Assembly (NCBI RefSeq): GCF_014649855.1
Contig: NZ_BMTV01000039.1
Location: 1 to 62,051, forward strand
Direction of reading: 5' to 3'
Length of the DNA stretch: 62,051 bases
From: Streptomyces roseolus
Lineage (GTDB): Bacteria > Actinomycetota > Actinomycetes > Streptomycetales > Streptomycetaceae
The notes under the pieces were generated by a model that ran no database searches, was not told where the DNA came from, and saw nothing but the letters and a program-made list of their open reading frames with translations. The first letter of the stretch is position 1. Every line of letters starts with the position of its first letter. This document shows, in pieces, positions 47,486 through 56,123 of this stretch. Both the position numbers and the translations under genes were made by a program.

Positions 47486-47699
47486 GCACCTCGCCAGTTC
47501 GGCAGGCAGCTCCGCACTCGCAACCGAGATCTTTGCGGGACAGCCCTTAACCTCGTCGGGCCGGATCAAATCCAGTCCTGACCAGCGAGGCAGCCACCTC
47601 CCGGCTCGCAACGCTCAGTCACTGCTGCACGGAACCTGTGCCAGAACCCGTTCTCGTGGACAAAGCCACACTTCCGACCTGGAGAGCGATGGACCGTGC

Positions 47700-48014
47700 T
47701 CAGGTCGAGTGGACTTCGACCGTGCGGCCGTCGGGGTCGGTGAGGATATGGCGTCCCGGTGTGAGTGGCGGAGTGGCTGTGCTGCCGTCGACGGTCAGGC
47801 CGAGGCGCAGTGCGTCCGTCTGGCGTCCAGGGCGGGCTGGGTAGAGCTCGAACACCATGCCGTTCGGAAGGATCGCGGCATAGTGCTCGGGACCCTGGCC
47901 GTGCCGCTCCGCGGCGAAGTCCAGGCCAAGGCCCTGGTAGAAGCGCCGGCATTCCTCAAGCCGCGGCGAGTACAGCACCAGCAGCGTCACGCCGACTGGC
48001 ATCGGGTCACTCAT
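47700..48014 (-). CDS. VOC-superfamily (glyoxalase/bleomycin-resistance-like) protein (104 aa)
   Basis: TLLVLYSPRLEECRRFYQGL with LGLDFAAERHGQGPEHYAAI and FELYPARPG, and the closing ILTDPDGRTVEVHS: one complete beta-alpha-beta-beta-beta VOC module pair. The Glu near the C-terminus (VEVH) and the His in EHYAAI are candidate metal ligands. VOC proteins include glyoxalases, dioxygenases and drug-binding resistance proteins; the substrate cannot be told. Confidence 0.75.
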   Translation of the reverse strand: MSDPMPVGVTLLVLYSPRLEECRRFYQGLGLDFAAERHGQGPEHYAAILPNGMVFELYPARPGRQTDALRLGLTVDGSTATPPLTPGRHILTDPDGRTVEVHST

Positions 48015-48057
48015 CGATTCCTGGCCTTTACTGACGAGCGAGGCCCGTCGTGGTGGA

Positions 48058-48471
48058 CTACGAGTAGACCTGCCACCAGCGGTCCGCCTCAGCGCGAGCC
48101 ACTTCGGCGTCGTACTGATTCGCGTCGAAGTGGAGCTCCGGCGGCGGGTAGGGGTTGGGAGTAAGAGGGGACAACCCCGGTACTTCCCAGTCCGACCACT
48201 GAACGATCTCGCCGCACCGCTGTACGACCACGGTCAGGAAGCCGCAGCAGCCGCCCGTGCACTCGGGTTCCCCCAGCTCCAGGCGGCGCGGTTCACCGGT
48301 CGCTCGCAACAGACTGGGCAGCCCCGCCGGCAGCATCTGAGCCGCGTACGGTCCGCGACCACCGTCGTCGACCGCTTCCTGAACGACGTCCTCACCATTG
48401 ACCCAGAATCGCAGCGTGGCAGCGAACCGGGGCCCCGGCGGCAGCGCCTTGATCTCCAGATAGTCGAACAT
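48058..48471 (-). CDS. Hypothetical protein (137 aa)
   Basis: FDYLEIKALPPGPRFAATLR, ECTGGCCGFLTVVVQRCGEI, VQWSDWEVPG, FDANQYDAEVARAEADRWWQ. A compact beta-rich protein with a Cys cluster (CxxxCC), a pattern I know from uncharacterised Streptomyces proteins. No signal peptide. It ends about 45 bases from the VOC gene on the same strand; function unknown. Confidence 0.65.
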   Translation of the reverse strand: MFDYLEIKALPPGPRFAATLRFWVNGEDVVQEAVDDGGRGPYAAQMLPAGLPSLLRATGEPRRLELGEPECTGGCCGFLTVVVQRCGEIVQWSDWEVPGLSPLTPNPYPPPELHFDANQYDAEVARAEADRWWQVYS

Positions 48472-48510
48472 CAGACCACTGTACGGGGTGCGCTGATGCC
48501 GCGGCCCAGG

Positions 48511-49770
48511 TCACTGCGCGGGGGTTTCAGACGGCGCTCCGACGAAGGTTTGCAGGGCTTCCCGCGTGTGTGGAAGGCCGCGGTCCCGCAGCCGGTCGGC
48601 GGACGAGCGGATGAGCCAGTCGTGCCGGTGGCCGGCGAGATCGCTCAGGAGCTGCTGCTGCGCCGTAGTCAGGTCGGCGTAGCGGGGCGCTGGGTGCGGC
48701 TGGGGAGCGGGGAAGAGCTTCTCGATCGCGCTGCGGGTGCGGAACCCGTAGTGGTCCCAGACGATGCGGGGCAGGCATGCGTCGAGCGTCTCGCGCACGG
48801 CGGCCGAATCCGGGCCGGGCGGAAGGGTTTGGAGGGTGCGTTCGATGTGGGCGTGGAGGTCGCCCTCGCAGTAGTCGGTCACGCGGTCGAACGGGTGGCG
48901 GGCCGCGGCGGCGAGTTCCGCGACGGCGCGGTCGACCAGGCCGGGGCCGACGGGCGCTTCGTCGAGGCCGGCGAGGCGGATGAGGGCGGTGGCCGCGGCC
49001 CACCGCACCAGCGGGTCTTCGGCCTCCAGGTACGGGGTGATGTCCCGGACCATGGAGGAGGGGCCGAGGAGGCCGGCGGCGAGCAGCGCGGTGGCCGCGG
49101 TGACCGGGATCTCGTCCTGCCCGGCAAGGGCAGTCAGGCGGGGCATGGAGGTGGCGGCGAACTCGGGGAACCAGGCCAGGAGGTAGGCGATCCGGGTCCG
49201 CAGACGGGCGTCGCCGTCATCGAGAAGGACCAGAAGGCCCGGGAGCTCGGCCAGAACCGCATCGTACGACTGCAGCGCCGACCACCGGGAGTCGAACGAG
49301 TTGCCGGCGGCCACCCAGTCCCGCGTCTCCTGCAGCTCCGCGCGCTTGTCGGGATCCGTCTCGGCGGCCAGCTGCTCGTCGTACCACGGCAGAAGCTCCT
49401 CCGGACCCCACTCCGCCGCGGCCGCACGCCATCCGGTCACGTTGATGCCGGTGGTCACGTCGTACTCGTCGTGCCAGTCCACCGCCAGGCGGGTCAGCAG
49501 CCACATCGCGTCCTCGCGGGCGGCCGCGGGCCCCGCGACGGCGATCCTCGCGAGGAACGGCACGGCGACCGGAGAGGCCGAATACCGCGAGCCCTGATGA
49601 AAAATGCTGCTGAACAGGCTCCTGAAAGCCTGCTCCCGCGCCTCGTCGTCGCTCCCGCACAGGGTCCGTATATGCCCTGGGACATCCTCTGCCGACCCGT
49701 AGGCGTGGTCCAGGCCGGCCCAGTTCACGTCGTCCAGTCCTGCCAGCAGCTTCTCGTACTCGTTGATCAT
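48511..49770 (-). CDS. HEAT-repeat-like protein (419 aa)
   Basis: Begins MINEYEKLLAGLDDVNWAGL and GHIRTLCGSDDEAREQAFRS, followed by repeated helical pairs (PVAVPFLARIAVAGPAAARE, ARLRTRIAYLLAWFPEFAAT, EIPVTAATALLAAGLLGPSS, DPLVRWAAATALIRLAGLDE) typical of PBS-lyase HEAT repeats. The Streptomyces proteins with this opening are cytoplasmic scaffold-like proteins of unknown role, frequently next to toxin/immunity or SMI1-type genes. The start is supported by GGAGG in the reverse sense near 49776. Confidence 0.75.
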   Translation of the reverse strand: MINEYEKLLAGLDDVNWAGLDHAYGSAEDVPGHIRTLCGSDDEAREQAFRSLFSSIFHQGSRYSASPVAVPFLARIAVAGPAAAREDAMWLLTRLAVDWHDEYDVTTGINVTGWRAAAAEWGPEELLPWYDEQLAAETDPDKRAELQETRDWVAAGNSFDSRWSALQSYDAVLAELPGLLVLLDDGDARLRTRIAYLLAWFPEFAATSMPRLTALAGQDEIPVTAATALLAAGLLGPSSMVRDITPYLEAEDPLVRWAAATALIRLAGLDEAPVGPGLVDRAVAELAAAARHPFDRVTDYCEGDLHAHIERTLQTLPPGPDSAAVRETLDACLPRIVWDHYGFRTRSAIEKLFPAPQPHPAPRYADLTTAQQQLLSDLAGHRHDWLIRSSADRLRDRGLPHTREALQTFVGAPSETPAQ

Positions 49771-49870
49771 CGAAGGAGGATCCCAGAAGACACTGACACA
49801 GCCTCCGTGGTCCAGCTACTCCCGCCTAAGGGCTGCTGGCCCGCCCGGGATCCCCGCCACCGGCAGCCCC

Positions 49871-50098
49871 TTACGACACGTGCCGGTAGGTGGTGGCGGG
49901 CTGGACCACCCGGTGGCCCCAGCGGGCGTTGAGCCGGTCGAGGACGGGTTCGATGCGCAGTCTCGCCTCTCGCTCAGAGATCCAGGGGCAGCTGGGTGCC
50001 GGGGCCCTCCTCGGCGGCCGCGAGGTCCTCGACGGTCAGGACGATCTGCCGGACCCGGGCACTCTGGAGCGCCACACCGTCCGACTCGGTACAGCCGG
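49871..50098 (-). pseudogene. C-terminal remnant of a DNA polymerase Y-like protein, frameshifted
   Basis: On the minus strand: SARVRQIVLTVEDLAAAEEG, then PGTQLPLDL-stop. One frame over it continues SEREARLRIEPVLDRLNARW, GHRVVQPATTYRHVS-stop. Little-finger ends of DinB/ImuB-like polymerases have this build (a QLSLD...ARRIExxxDRxxxRFG pattern). The rest of the gene is absent; the sequence changes at about 50100. The remaining bases of 49771-50175 hold no other gene. Confidence 0.4.
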
Positions 50099-50126
50099 CG
50101 CAGCGTTTGTGGCTCCAGGAGTGACG

Positions 50127-50165
50127 ACACCGCCCTCCCCGCGTACAACGTGGGGAGGGCGGTGT
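50127..50165 (-). terminator. Terminator of the Tad operon
   Basis: Perfect 14-bp stem ACACCGCCCTCCCC with an 11-base loop, ten bases past the stop of the last gene of the operon. Confidence 0.85.
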
Positions 50166-50175
50166 CTGTTGCCGG

Positions 50176-53100
50176 TCAGGCGCGGGTGGCCTGCACCATG
50201 CGGATGGTGTCGGCGGTCTCTTCTTCCATGGCCCATCCGTGATCGGTCAGGAGGGTCTCCAGGCGCTGGATGGATTGCTCCAGGCCGTCGTGGTCGCCCA
50301 GCAGTGCCAGCGCACGGAACCGGTGGCGCCACAGTTCCTCGCGCTCGCGGGCGACGTCGAGGCCGCGGCCGGCCGCCCACAGTGCCCCGCGTCCGTCTCC
50401 GGTCTCCAGGCACCAGTCGGCGAGCAGGGCGGCGGAGTTGACGACCTTGTCGTTGATCTCCTCGATGATCGGCTCGGCCCAGCTGTAGTAGGTGGAGCTG
50501 ACGCCGGAGAAAGGCCGGCCCCGGACCAGTTCGAGCGCGCGGCGCAGCAGGACCTGTCCCTGGGGGCGGGGGAGCTGCAGGGCGGCGTCGTGCAGGAGCT
50601 GGAACTGGATCCAGTCACATTCCACTCCGACGAGCCGGTGGCCGTCGGTGTGCTTGGCCATGCGCCGGAAGTACGGCTGGCCTTCGTCGTCGGTGCCGAG
50701 CCAGCGCCGGACGTCCCGCAGTCGGGTGTTGCGGGTGCTGGGGCTGGTCAGGCCGCCGCGCGGTGAGAGGACCTCGTCGATCTGAGGTGCGGTGGCCCCG
50801 GGGTTGAGGACCAGGAAGGCGGCGAGCTCGGTGGCCCTGGTGCGCCGGTTGGAGTCGACGGTCCCGCGCGCTCCGGTGATCTCCACGGTGCCCAGGATGC
50901 TGATCAGGGGCTGGCCTTGAGGGAAGACGATCTCGGGAAGCTCCGCACCGGCACCGTCAGTGCCGGTGGCGGCCTCGGCGGGCTGGGGCGGGGTGGTGGA
51001 GGCGGCGGGCAGCCGGACGGTGATCTGGGGCAGGGCTCGGGCGGCGGGCAGGACGATGTGGCCGGGGGAGGCGGAGGCGGGCAGGAGCGTCACCGGGGTG
51101 GGTGCAGCGCCGGATCCGGCCGCCGTGTCCGCGTCCGCGGGATCGGTGGCGTCCGCGGGATCGGCCGGCGCCTTGAGGGCTGCCGGGGCCGCGGTGTCCC
51201 CGGCGTCGTCCCGGGTGCGCTCGATCGAGGCGTCCTCCAGCCCGTCGCTCTCGTCTGAGTCGTCCTCGTCCTCGTCCTCGTCCTCGTCTTCGTCGTCGAG
51301 GTCGGCCAGGCGGGACAGAAGGCTCGGTGTGTCGCCGTCCTGCGGCACGGCTCCCGGCGGTGCGGGGGCGGCCACACCTGCGGCTTCGGCGCCGGGGAGG
51401 AGGCGGTCGAGAGGGACGGCCGGCGGCGCGGGGACGCCGGTGGGGGAGTCCGCCGTCATGGCCAGGGTGAGGATGTCGGCGTACTCGTCGTCATCGCACA
51501 TCGACAGCACGCACCGCAGGGATGAGTTCGGGACCGGGAAGTCGGGGTGGTCGGTGTCGATCTCCCACACCTCTCCCGTGCCGCGGGCGGGCTGCGTGCT
51601 GCTGGTGATGAGAGTGGTTGAGGACAGGGGCTCGTCGCGCAGGAGGGCGTCGACACGGCTGACGGCCTCGGGGCCGGGGCAGGTGTCCAGGTCGGTCAGG
51701 ACCACCAGGGGGGTGTATTCCTCGGCTTCCGGTGAGAGCCGGGCATGGGACATGCTCGGCAGGCCCGCGTCGGCCATGAGCTGCTGCTGCCCGGTGTGGT
51801 GCCTGCGGGTGGCGTCGGCTGCCGATTCCAGGTCTTGGTGCTCCTGGACGCGCTGGGCGTCGAGGAGACCGAGCCCGGGGGCGGTGTCCTCGCCGGCGAC
51901 GGCGACGTCGACCTGCCCGAGGGGAGACAGCGCCAGGGAGATGCCCAGCGTGCGCAGCATCTGCAGGTGGCGGCTGCCGGTCAGGTGGACCGCGCCGAAC
52001 TCGTCCAGGTCGACGAGAAGCAGTCCGCCGGCCGTGTCACCACCGAGGAGAACCAGCGCCGGGTAGGGGGCGGCGATGTCGGCGAGGACGTCCTCGTCGA
52101 GGAGCTCGCCGGAATCGGCCGGACACCACCACACGCCGGGCCGGTCTGCGACCGGGCTGAACGGGACCACCGGGCCGGGGCCCTCCCCGTCCTCCGTGGC
52201 GTCGGACAGGTGCAGCAGAACTCCCTCGTCGCCCAGCTGGACAGCGGCGAGAGCAGGAAGATCCCGGCCCTGGGCCGCCAGCTGGACGGCGAGCGTGCGC
52301 AGGGCTGCGTCCAGCAGGAGCAGTTCGGCGCTGCTGTCCACGCTGCGCAGTGCCCGTTCGGTGACCGCGGCCCGGCCGGTCGGCATGGCGATGTGCTCTC
52401 CGGCCTTGCGGCGGCGTCGCTGCAGAGCGCGGCGGCGCTGGAGCATCAGCACGACACTTCCTGCGGCCGCGATGCCGCCCGCTACCGCCAGGACTGTGCT
52501 CGGGGTGCTGCTCGCAGCGGTCTGCTCGGCAGTGGCCGGCGCGGCGCTCGCGGGGGCCGGGGCGGTGGGCTGGGGTGCGGGGGTGGCCGGAGCGGCCGAG
52601 GGCGTCTCCTGGTTGGGGGCGGGGGTGGCCGGTGCGGTGCCGGTGCGCTCCGGGGCCGGGGCGCTGCGGGAGGGAGCGGGCGTTTCCGCAGCGGGGCCGG
52701 TCGTCTTCCCGCCTCCAGCGCTGTTCCCGCCGTCGGTTTCGGTATCGGCGTCGGGGGTGGAGGGCTTGGGGGTTTCGGTCTGTGCGGGCACCTTCGGTTT
52801 CGGTGCGGCCCGCTCGGGGCCCGTGCCGTCGTCGTTGGCGGTGGGGCCGAGGTCGAGGACCTGGCCGGGGTAGATCTTGTTCGGGTCGGTGAACGTCCCG
52901 CCGCCGGGGACGGGTTCGCCCCGGTTCGCCTCGTAGATCACGGGCCAGTCTTCGGGGTCACCGTGGGCGTCGGCGATCGACCAGAGGCTGTCACCGGCCC
53001 GGACCGTGACACGGTCCGCCGCCTCCGTCGCGCCCGCGGTGCCTGCGGTGTTCGTCGTGGTCGCCTTCGGGGCGGTGGCGTCGGTGGCCGGGGAAGCGCC

Positions 53101-53823
53101 GATCTGGGTCACGGACGCCGGGGCCTGACCGGAGCTCTCCGCGGCCGCGGCCGGGGCCGCGGCCGCAGCGGGCCGTGCGTCGGCCGGAAGCTTGATCACG
53201 GCGCCCCTGGGGAGGTACTGGTCGCCCGCGGCGAGCTGGGGGATGTGCGGGTTGAGCGCGGCGATGTCCTTCCACCGCTTGCCGTCGCCGAGGTAGTCCT
53301 CCGCGAGGTCCCACGGCAGTTCGCTCGCGGAGGCGACCGTGTGCTGCAGCGTCCCGGTCTCGCCCGTCCGCACGGAGACCGCAGAGGGGACACCGGCCGT
53401 CGTGGTGGCCTCGCCCACGGTGTGGGTGGCGCTCGCCGCGACCGCCGGCGCCACGGTCGCGGCCGAGGCCGCAGTGGGGGCGAGCAGCACGATGCCGCCG
53501 ACGAGGAAGGAGGCGAGGGACTGCACCGACCCCAGTCCCCGGATCCTGGGGGCGGACCGGCGGCGCAGCACGGCGACGATCTCCACCAGGACCGAGAACG
53601 TGAACGCCGCCCACCCCGCCCAGCCCAGACAGGTCAGCACGACGAGGAACAGCCGGCCGTCGTCCTGTTCCAGCAGACTGAACCCGCCGTCGGCGAGTTC
53701 GGTGGGCTGATGCCCGACGGTGAGCAGCAGGTAGGGGACACCGGCCACGAGGGCGGCCAGGACGACGAGCCCGAGCACGGCCCGCATCAGGAGTCCGGCG
53801 GTGGGCAAGGGAGCGGGGGACAT
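50176..53823 (-). CDS. LysM-BTAD membrane protein of the Tad cluster (1215 aa)
   Basis: Two or three membrane segments at residues ~9-33, 54-85 and 100-122, an extracytoplasmic LysM domain (~272-325; VTVRAGDSLWSIADAHGDPE), a long Pro/Ala/Thr linker, another membrane segment at ~440-462 followed by RRR-rich positive residues, and then a cytoplasmic part ending in a SARP-like winged helix plus bacterial transcriptional activator domain (~1000-1215). An acidic Asp/Glu/Ser run lies around 865-880. Streptomyces Tad loci regularly end with such a protein. The build suggests a wall-binding sensor joined to a regulatory domain; whether the BTAD part binds DNA while membrane-bound is unknown. Confidence 0.8.
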   Translation of the reverse strand: MSPAPLPTAGLLMRAVLGLVVLAALVAGVPYLLLTVGHQPTELADGGFSLLEQDDGRLFLVVLTCLGWAGWAAFTFSVLVEIVAVLRRRSAPRIRGLGSVQSLASFLVGGIVLLAPTAASAATVAPAVAASATHTVGEATTTAGVPSAVSVRTGETGTLQHTVASASELPWDLAEDYLGDGKRWKDIAALNPHIPQLAAGDQYLPRGAVIKLPADARPAAAAAPAAAAESSGQAPASVTQIGASPATDATAPKATTTNTAGTAGATEAADRVTVRAGDSLWSIADAHGDPEDWPVIYEANRGEPVPGGGTFTDPNKIYPGQVLDLGPTANDDGTGPERAAPKPKVPAQTETPKPSTPDADTETDGGNSAGGGKTTGPAAETPAPSRSAPAPERTGTAPATPAPNQETPSAAPATPAPQPTAPAPASAAPATAEQTAASSTPSTVLAVAGGIAAAGSVVLMLQRRRALQRRRRKAGEHIAMPTGRAAVTERALRSVDSSAELLLLDAALRTLAVQLAAQGRDLPALAAVQLGDEGVLLHLSDATEDGEGPGPVVPFSPVADRPGVWWCPADSGELLDEDVLADIAAPYPALVLLGGDTAGGLLLVDLDEFGAVHLTGSRHLQMLRTLGISLALSPLGQVDVAVAGEDTAPGLGLLDAQRVQEHQDLESAADATRRHHTGQQQLMADAGLPSMSHARLSPEAEEYTPLVVLTDLDTCPGPEAVSRVDALLRDEPLSSTTLITSSTQPARGTGEVWEIDTDHPDFPVPNSSLRCVLSMCDDDEYADILTLAMTADSPTGVPAPPAVPLDRLLPGAEAAGVAAPAPPGAVPQDGDTPSLLSRLADLDDEDEDEDEDEDDSDESDGLEDASIERTRDDAGDTAAPAALKAPADPADATDPADADTAAGSGAAPTPVTLLPASASPGHIVLPAARALPQITVRLPAASTTPPQPAEAATGTDGAGAELPEIVFPQGQPLISILGTVEITGARGTVDSNRRTRATELAAFLVLNPGATAPQIDEVLSPRGGLTSPSTRNTRLRDVRRWLGTDDEGQPYFRRMAKHTDGHRLVGVECDWIQFQLLHDAALQLPRPQGQVLLRRALELVRGRPFSGVSSTYYSWAEPIIEEINDKVVNSAALLADWCLETGDGRGALWAAGRGLDVAREREELWRHRFRALALLGDHDGLEQSIQRLETLLTDHGWAMEEETADTIRMVQATRA

Positions 53824-53830
53824 AGGGGGC

Positions 53831-54313
53831 TCAGCCTCCGGCCTGGGTCTGCAGGTGCGCGGTCGCGGTGCCGGTCACGTGGATCGTGCCGACGCCGACG
53901 AACTGCGCGAAGTAGGTGGTGTAGCTGTCCTGGACGTTCACGGTGAGGCTGCGCCCGTCCCCGGTGATCTCGGCGCTGCCCTGAAGCCCGGCGGCCGCGA
54001 GGTAGTCCTGGGCGGCCGCGACCGCGGCGTCCGGGTCGAGAGTGATCGCGTCGCCCTCCATGGCCTGGGCCACGTCCAGCTGCTGGCCGGCGGCCCGCGC
54101 GGCCTCCTGCGCGCCCGACGTCGCACGGTTCGCCGCGTTCAGCGCGCCGCCGCCGTCGACCAGCAGGCCCATCACCATCAGCAGCGCCACCGCGACCAGG
54201 GCGAAGTACAGCGACATCGAGCCCCGGTCACGCTCGGCGCGGGAAACGCGGGCGGCCGCGGCCGCCCGCCACCGGGCCCCGGCCCGGTGCAGCAGGAGGG
54301 TCACTGGGGTCAC
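53831..54313 (-). CDS. TadG/TadE-like pseudopilin-type protein (160 aa)
   Basis: A charged N-terminus, then RDRGSMSLYFALVAVALLMV, the Flp/TadG hydrophobic helix preceded by the usual R-x-x-G-S motif. The extracellular part reads ALNAANRATSGAQEAARAAG, common to TadG-like Flp-associated proteins. GTG overlaps the stop of the previous gene. Probably a minor pilin or envelope component. Confidence 0.75.
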   Translation of the reverse strand: MTPVTLLLHRAGARWRAAAAARVSRAERDRGSMSLYFALVAVALLMVMGLLVDGGGALNAANRATSGAQEAARAAGQQLDVAQAMEGDAITLDPDAAVAAAQDYLAAAGLQGSAEITGDGRSLTVNVQDSYTTYFAQFVGVGTIHVTGTATAHLQTQAGG

Positions 54314-54774
54314 TGCCGCCCCCTGTAGGTGTCGAGGGGGCTGCTCCAGGACGCGGTGAGGGTCTTGGAGCCGGGCAGGCCCGGCAGGCCGATGTCGGAC
54401 AGGTCCGCCGTGCACGCGATCGTCGCGGTCACGGTCGCCTCCTGCCCGATGTCGAGGGAGTAGCCGGAGGTGTCGACCGTGACGCTGGAGGCCCGGCAGG
54501 TGACGCCTTCGCCGTTCAGGCTGCTGGCCGCGGCCGCCTGAGCGCTGGCCTGCGCACTGCCGGCGTCCCGTTCCAGGGACGCCGCCCTGGCGGCGGCGCG
54601 GGCGGCGCCGTCCACGGAGCCGGCCGCGCTGGTGACCCGCCCGAACGCGATCATCAGCAGCAGCATGCCGATCACCACCGGGGCCAGGACCGCGGTCTCC
54701 AGGGCGTAGGAACCGCGGTCGCGGCCCGGGCCCCGTACGGCTCGTGCCAGCCGGGTGTACAGCGTTCGGGTCAT
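54310..54774 (-). CDS. TadE-like protein (154 aa)
   Basis: GRDRGSYALETAVLAPVVIG is the TadE-domain start (G-S-x-x-x-E with a hydrophobic helix and the conserved Glu at +5), followed by an Ala-rich helix and a beta-rich exported part with a Cys pair (VTCRASS, IACTADL). One of two tandem TadE genes; overlaps both neighbours by four bases. Confidence 0.8.
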   Translation of the reverse strand: MTRTLYTRLARAVRGPGRDRGSYALETAVLAPVVIGMLLLMIAFGRVTSAAGSVDGAARAAARAASLERDAGSAQASAQAAAASSLNGEGVTCRASSVTVDTSGYSLDIGQEATVTATIACTADLSDIGLPGLPGSKTLTASWSSPLDTYRGRQ

Positions 54775-55172
54775 GGGGCGGTCACCCGCTCCACGGGAGC
54801 GTCGGCGTGTTCGGCGACCTCCAGGGTCAGCCCCGGGACCAGGGTCGCGACGTGGCCGCGAACCGTGATGCGGACCGTTTCCGCCGTGCTTCCCCCGGAG
54901 GACACGCTCGCCCCCCGGACGCTGTCCCCGAACCGGGCCAGATACGTCTGGGCCTGCGCCACGCCGTCACCCGCGCCCGCGTTGTACTGCCGCCCGGCCT
55001 CGACACCCTGCCGGGCGGCCGACTGCGCGACGCTCTTGGCGTGGAAGTAGAAACCGGTCTGGATGATGGTGAAGCCCAGCGCGAGGACGACGACGGCCAG
55101 GACCGCGAACTCCACGCTGCCCACCCCCCGGTCGCCGCCGGCGCCCCGTATCCGTGAAAGGAACCGTTTCAC
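54771..55172 (-). CDS. TadE-like protein (133 aa)
   Basis: RGVGSVEFAVLAVVVLALGF: TadE-type minor pilin helix with the conserved Glu five residues past Gly. Then QTGFYFHAKSVAQSAARQGV, highly typical of Streptomyces TadE proteins. GTG start with GGAGGGGGAAC upstream. Confidence 0.82.
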   Translation of the reverse strand: MKRFLSRIRGAGGDRGVGSVEFAVLAVVVLALGFTIIQTGFYFHAKSVAQSAARQGVEAGRQYNAGAGDGVAQAQTYLARFGDSVRGASVSSGGSTAETVRITVRGHVATLVPGLTLEVAEHADAPVERVTAP

Positions 55173-55864
55173 GTTCCCCCTCCGCCCAGGACGAGGTCGG
55201 CAGCCGGCCGGCAGGGTCGGCCGATAGCCGCGCTGCGCTGCTCGAATCCCGGCGGAAGCCACCCCCGGCCGAGAAGCCGGGGATGCGCCGGGAACCGCGT
55301 GAGCGCGGCCAGCGCGAACATCAGGGAAGCCCAGGGGGTGGCGATACGCATCGCCACCTGATTGTTGGCCGTGCTGATGTAGGTGGTCTGGAAGACGTCG
55401 GGTGCGACCAGGTCGATGAAGTCCAGGCCGGACCAATACAGAACGACCGAGCCGGCCGGGCGGACGGGGTGAACGATGAACGCCCCCTCCCGGCTGACCG
55501 TCACCTCGCCGGACACCTCCGCGACCCACCGCGGCTGAGCGTTGCGGGCAGCCTCCCTGCGCCGGCTGGAGTTACCGACCGCGGCGCCGAGGAGACTGCC
55601 GATCACGAACGCCGGCGGACCCGCAGCCACGACCTGATTGTGGTGATAGCTGCCGTTTCCCAGGGCCCGCCACCTGTAGGACCGGGCCGGACCGGTGGCC
55701 AGCGCCCGGTCACCGGAGGGCAGTGGGGCGACGGTCGCGACGAGCGGACGGCGGTCGAGTTGTCCCTGGACGACGTCGGCGACGATCTCGCAGGTGTGCC
55801 ACAGGTATTCGTCGAGCGCCGTCCAGGCGGGCGGGCCCTGCGAAGGCACGGGGCGCGGGGGCAC
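55169..55864 (-). CDS. Hypothetical Tad-cluster protein (231 aa)
   Basis: The GTG at 55864 follows GGAGAG. The protein has ALDEYLWHTCEIVADVVQGQ, a hydrophobic stretch AAGPPAFVIGSLLGAAVGNS at ~100 and PAGSVVLYWSGLDFIDLVAP. No signal peptide, one possible membrane segment. It lies between the pilin gene and TadE and overlaps TadE by GTGA. Proteins of this type occur in Streptomyces but I know no function. Confidence 0.65.
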   Translation of the reverse strand: MPPRPVPSQGPPAWTALDEYLWHTCEIVADVVQGQLDRRPLVATVAPLPSGDRALATGPARSYRWRALGNGSYHHNQVVAAGPPAFVIGSLLGAAVGNSSRRREAARNAQPRWVAEVSGEVTVSREGAFIVHPVRPAGSVVLYWSGLDFIDLVAPDVFQTTYISTANNQVAMRIATPWASLMFALAALTRFPAHPRLLGRGWLPPGFEQRSAAIGRPCRPAADLVLGGGGT

Positions 55865-55911
55865 AGGCTCTCCTGAGTGAGGAAGGGGATAGCGGCCGGG
55901 CTGCGACGGGC

Positions 55912-56100
55912 TCAGCCGCCGCTGATGATGCCGATCTTCTCCAGGAGCTTGGACCGGATCGCGAGGACCAGCAGTCCGGCGCCGACCAGCAGGGCTCCGG
56001 CGATCAGGGCGAGTTCGGTAGAGGTCTGGCCTGCGTCGCCGCGGTTCTTCAGGGCCTGGTAGTGGCTCTTGATCCACACGGTCAGGGTCTGGATGTCCAT
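55912..56100 (-). CDS. flp: Flp-type pilin (62 aa)
   Basis: MDIQTLTVWIKSHYQALKNR, then GDAGQTSTELALIAGALLVG followed by AGLLVLAIRSKL. The G-Q-T-S-T-E-L-A-L-I motif with Glu at +5 is the Flp major pilin class of actinomycetes; a Tad prepilin peptidase would cleave after Gly in GDAG|Q. No prepilin peptidase gene is present in the window. GGGGGAAA precedes the ATG. It lies between TadC and the 231-aa gene. Confidence 0.85.
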   Translation of the reverse strand: MDIQTLTVWIKSHYQALKNRGDAGQTSTELALIAGALLVGAGLLVLAIRSKLLEKIGIISGG

Positions 56101-56123
56101 GGTGATTTCCCCCTTTTGGGTGT

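Larger units (their letters stand above)
46003..47547 (-). mobile_element. IS-B: IS5-family element with HAD passenger gene
   Basis: Ends AGGGTTGTCCCGC (left) and GCGGGACAGCCCT (right), each flanked by TA. Same family and orientation as IS-A, with a 256-aa transposase that is related but far from identical, and different cargo. The left end adjoins the C-terminal half of int. Confidence 0.8.

Noticed and set aside
20560..47547. Inversion by homologous recombination between IS-A and IS-B
   Set aside because: Both copies are in the same orientation, which would give deletion, not inversion, and their transposases are too different for one to be a recent copy of the other.
47570..47590. Another copy of the GACCAGCGAAAA cassette-boundary motif right of IS-B
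   Set aside because: Only TGACCAGCGA matches, then the sequences diverge; no HINT stub or toxin follows.
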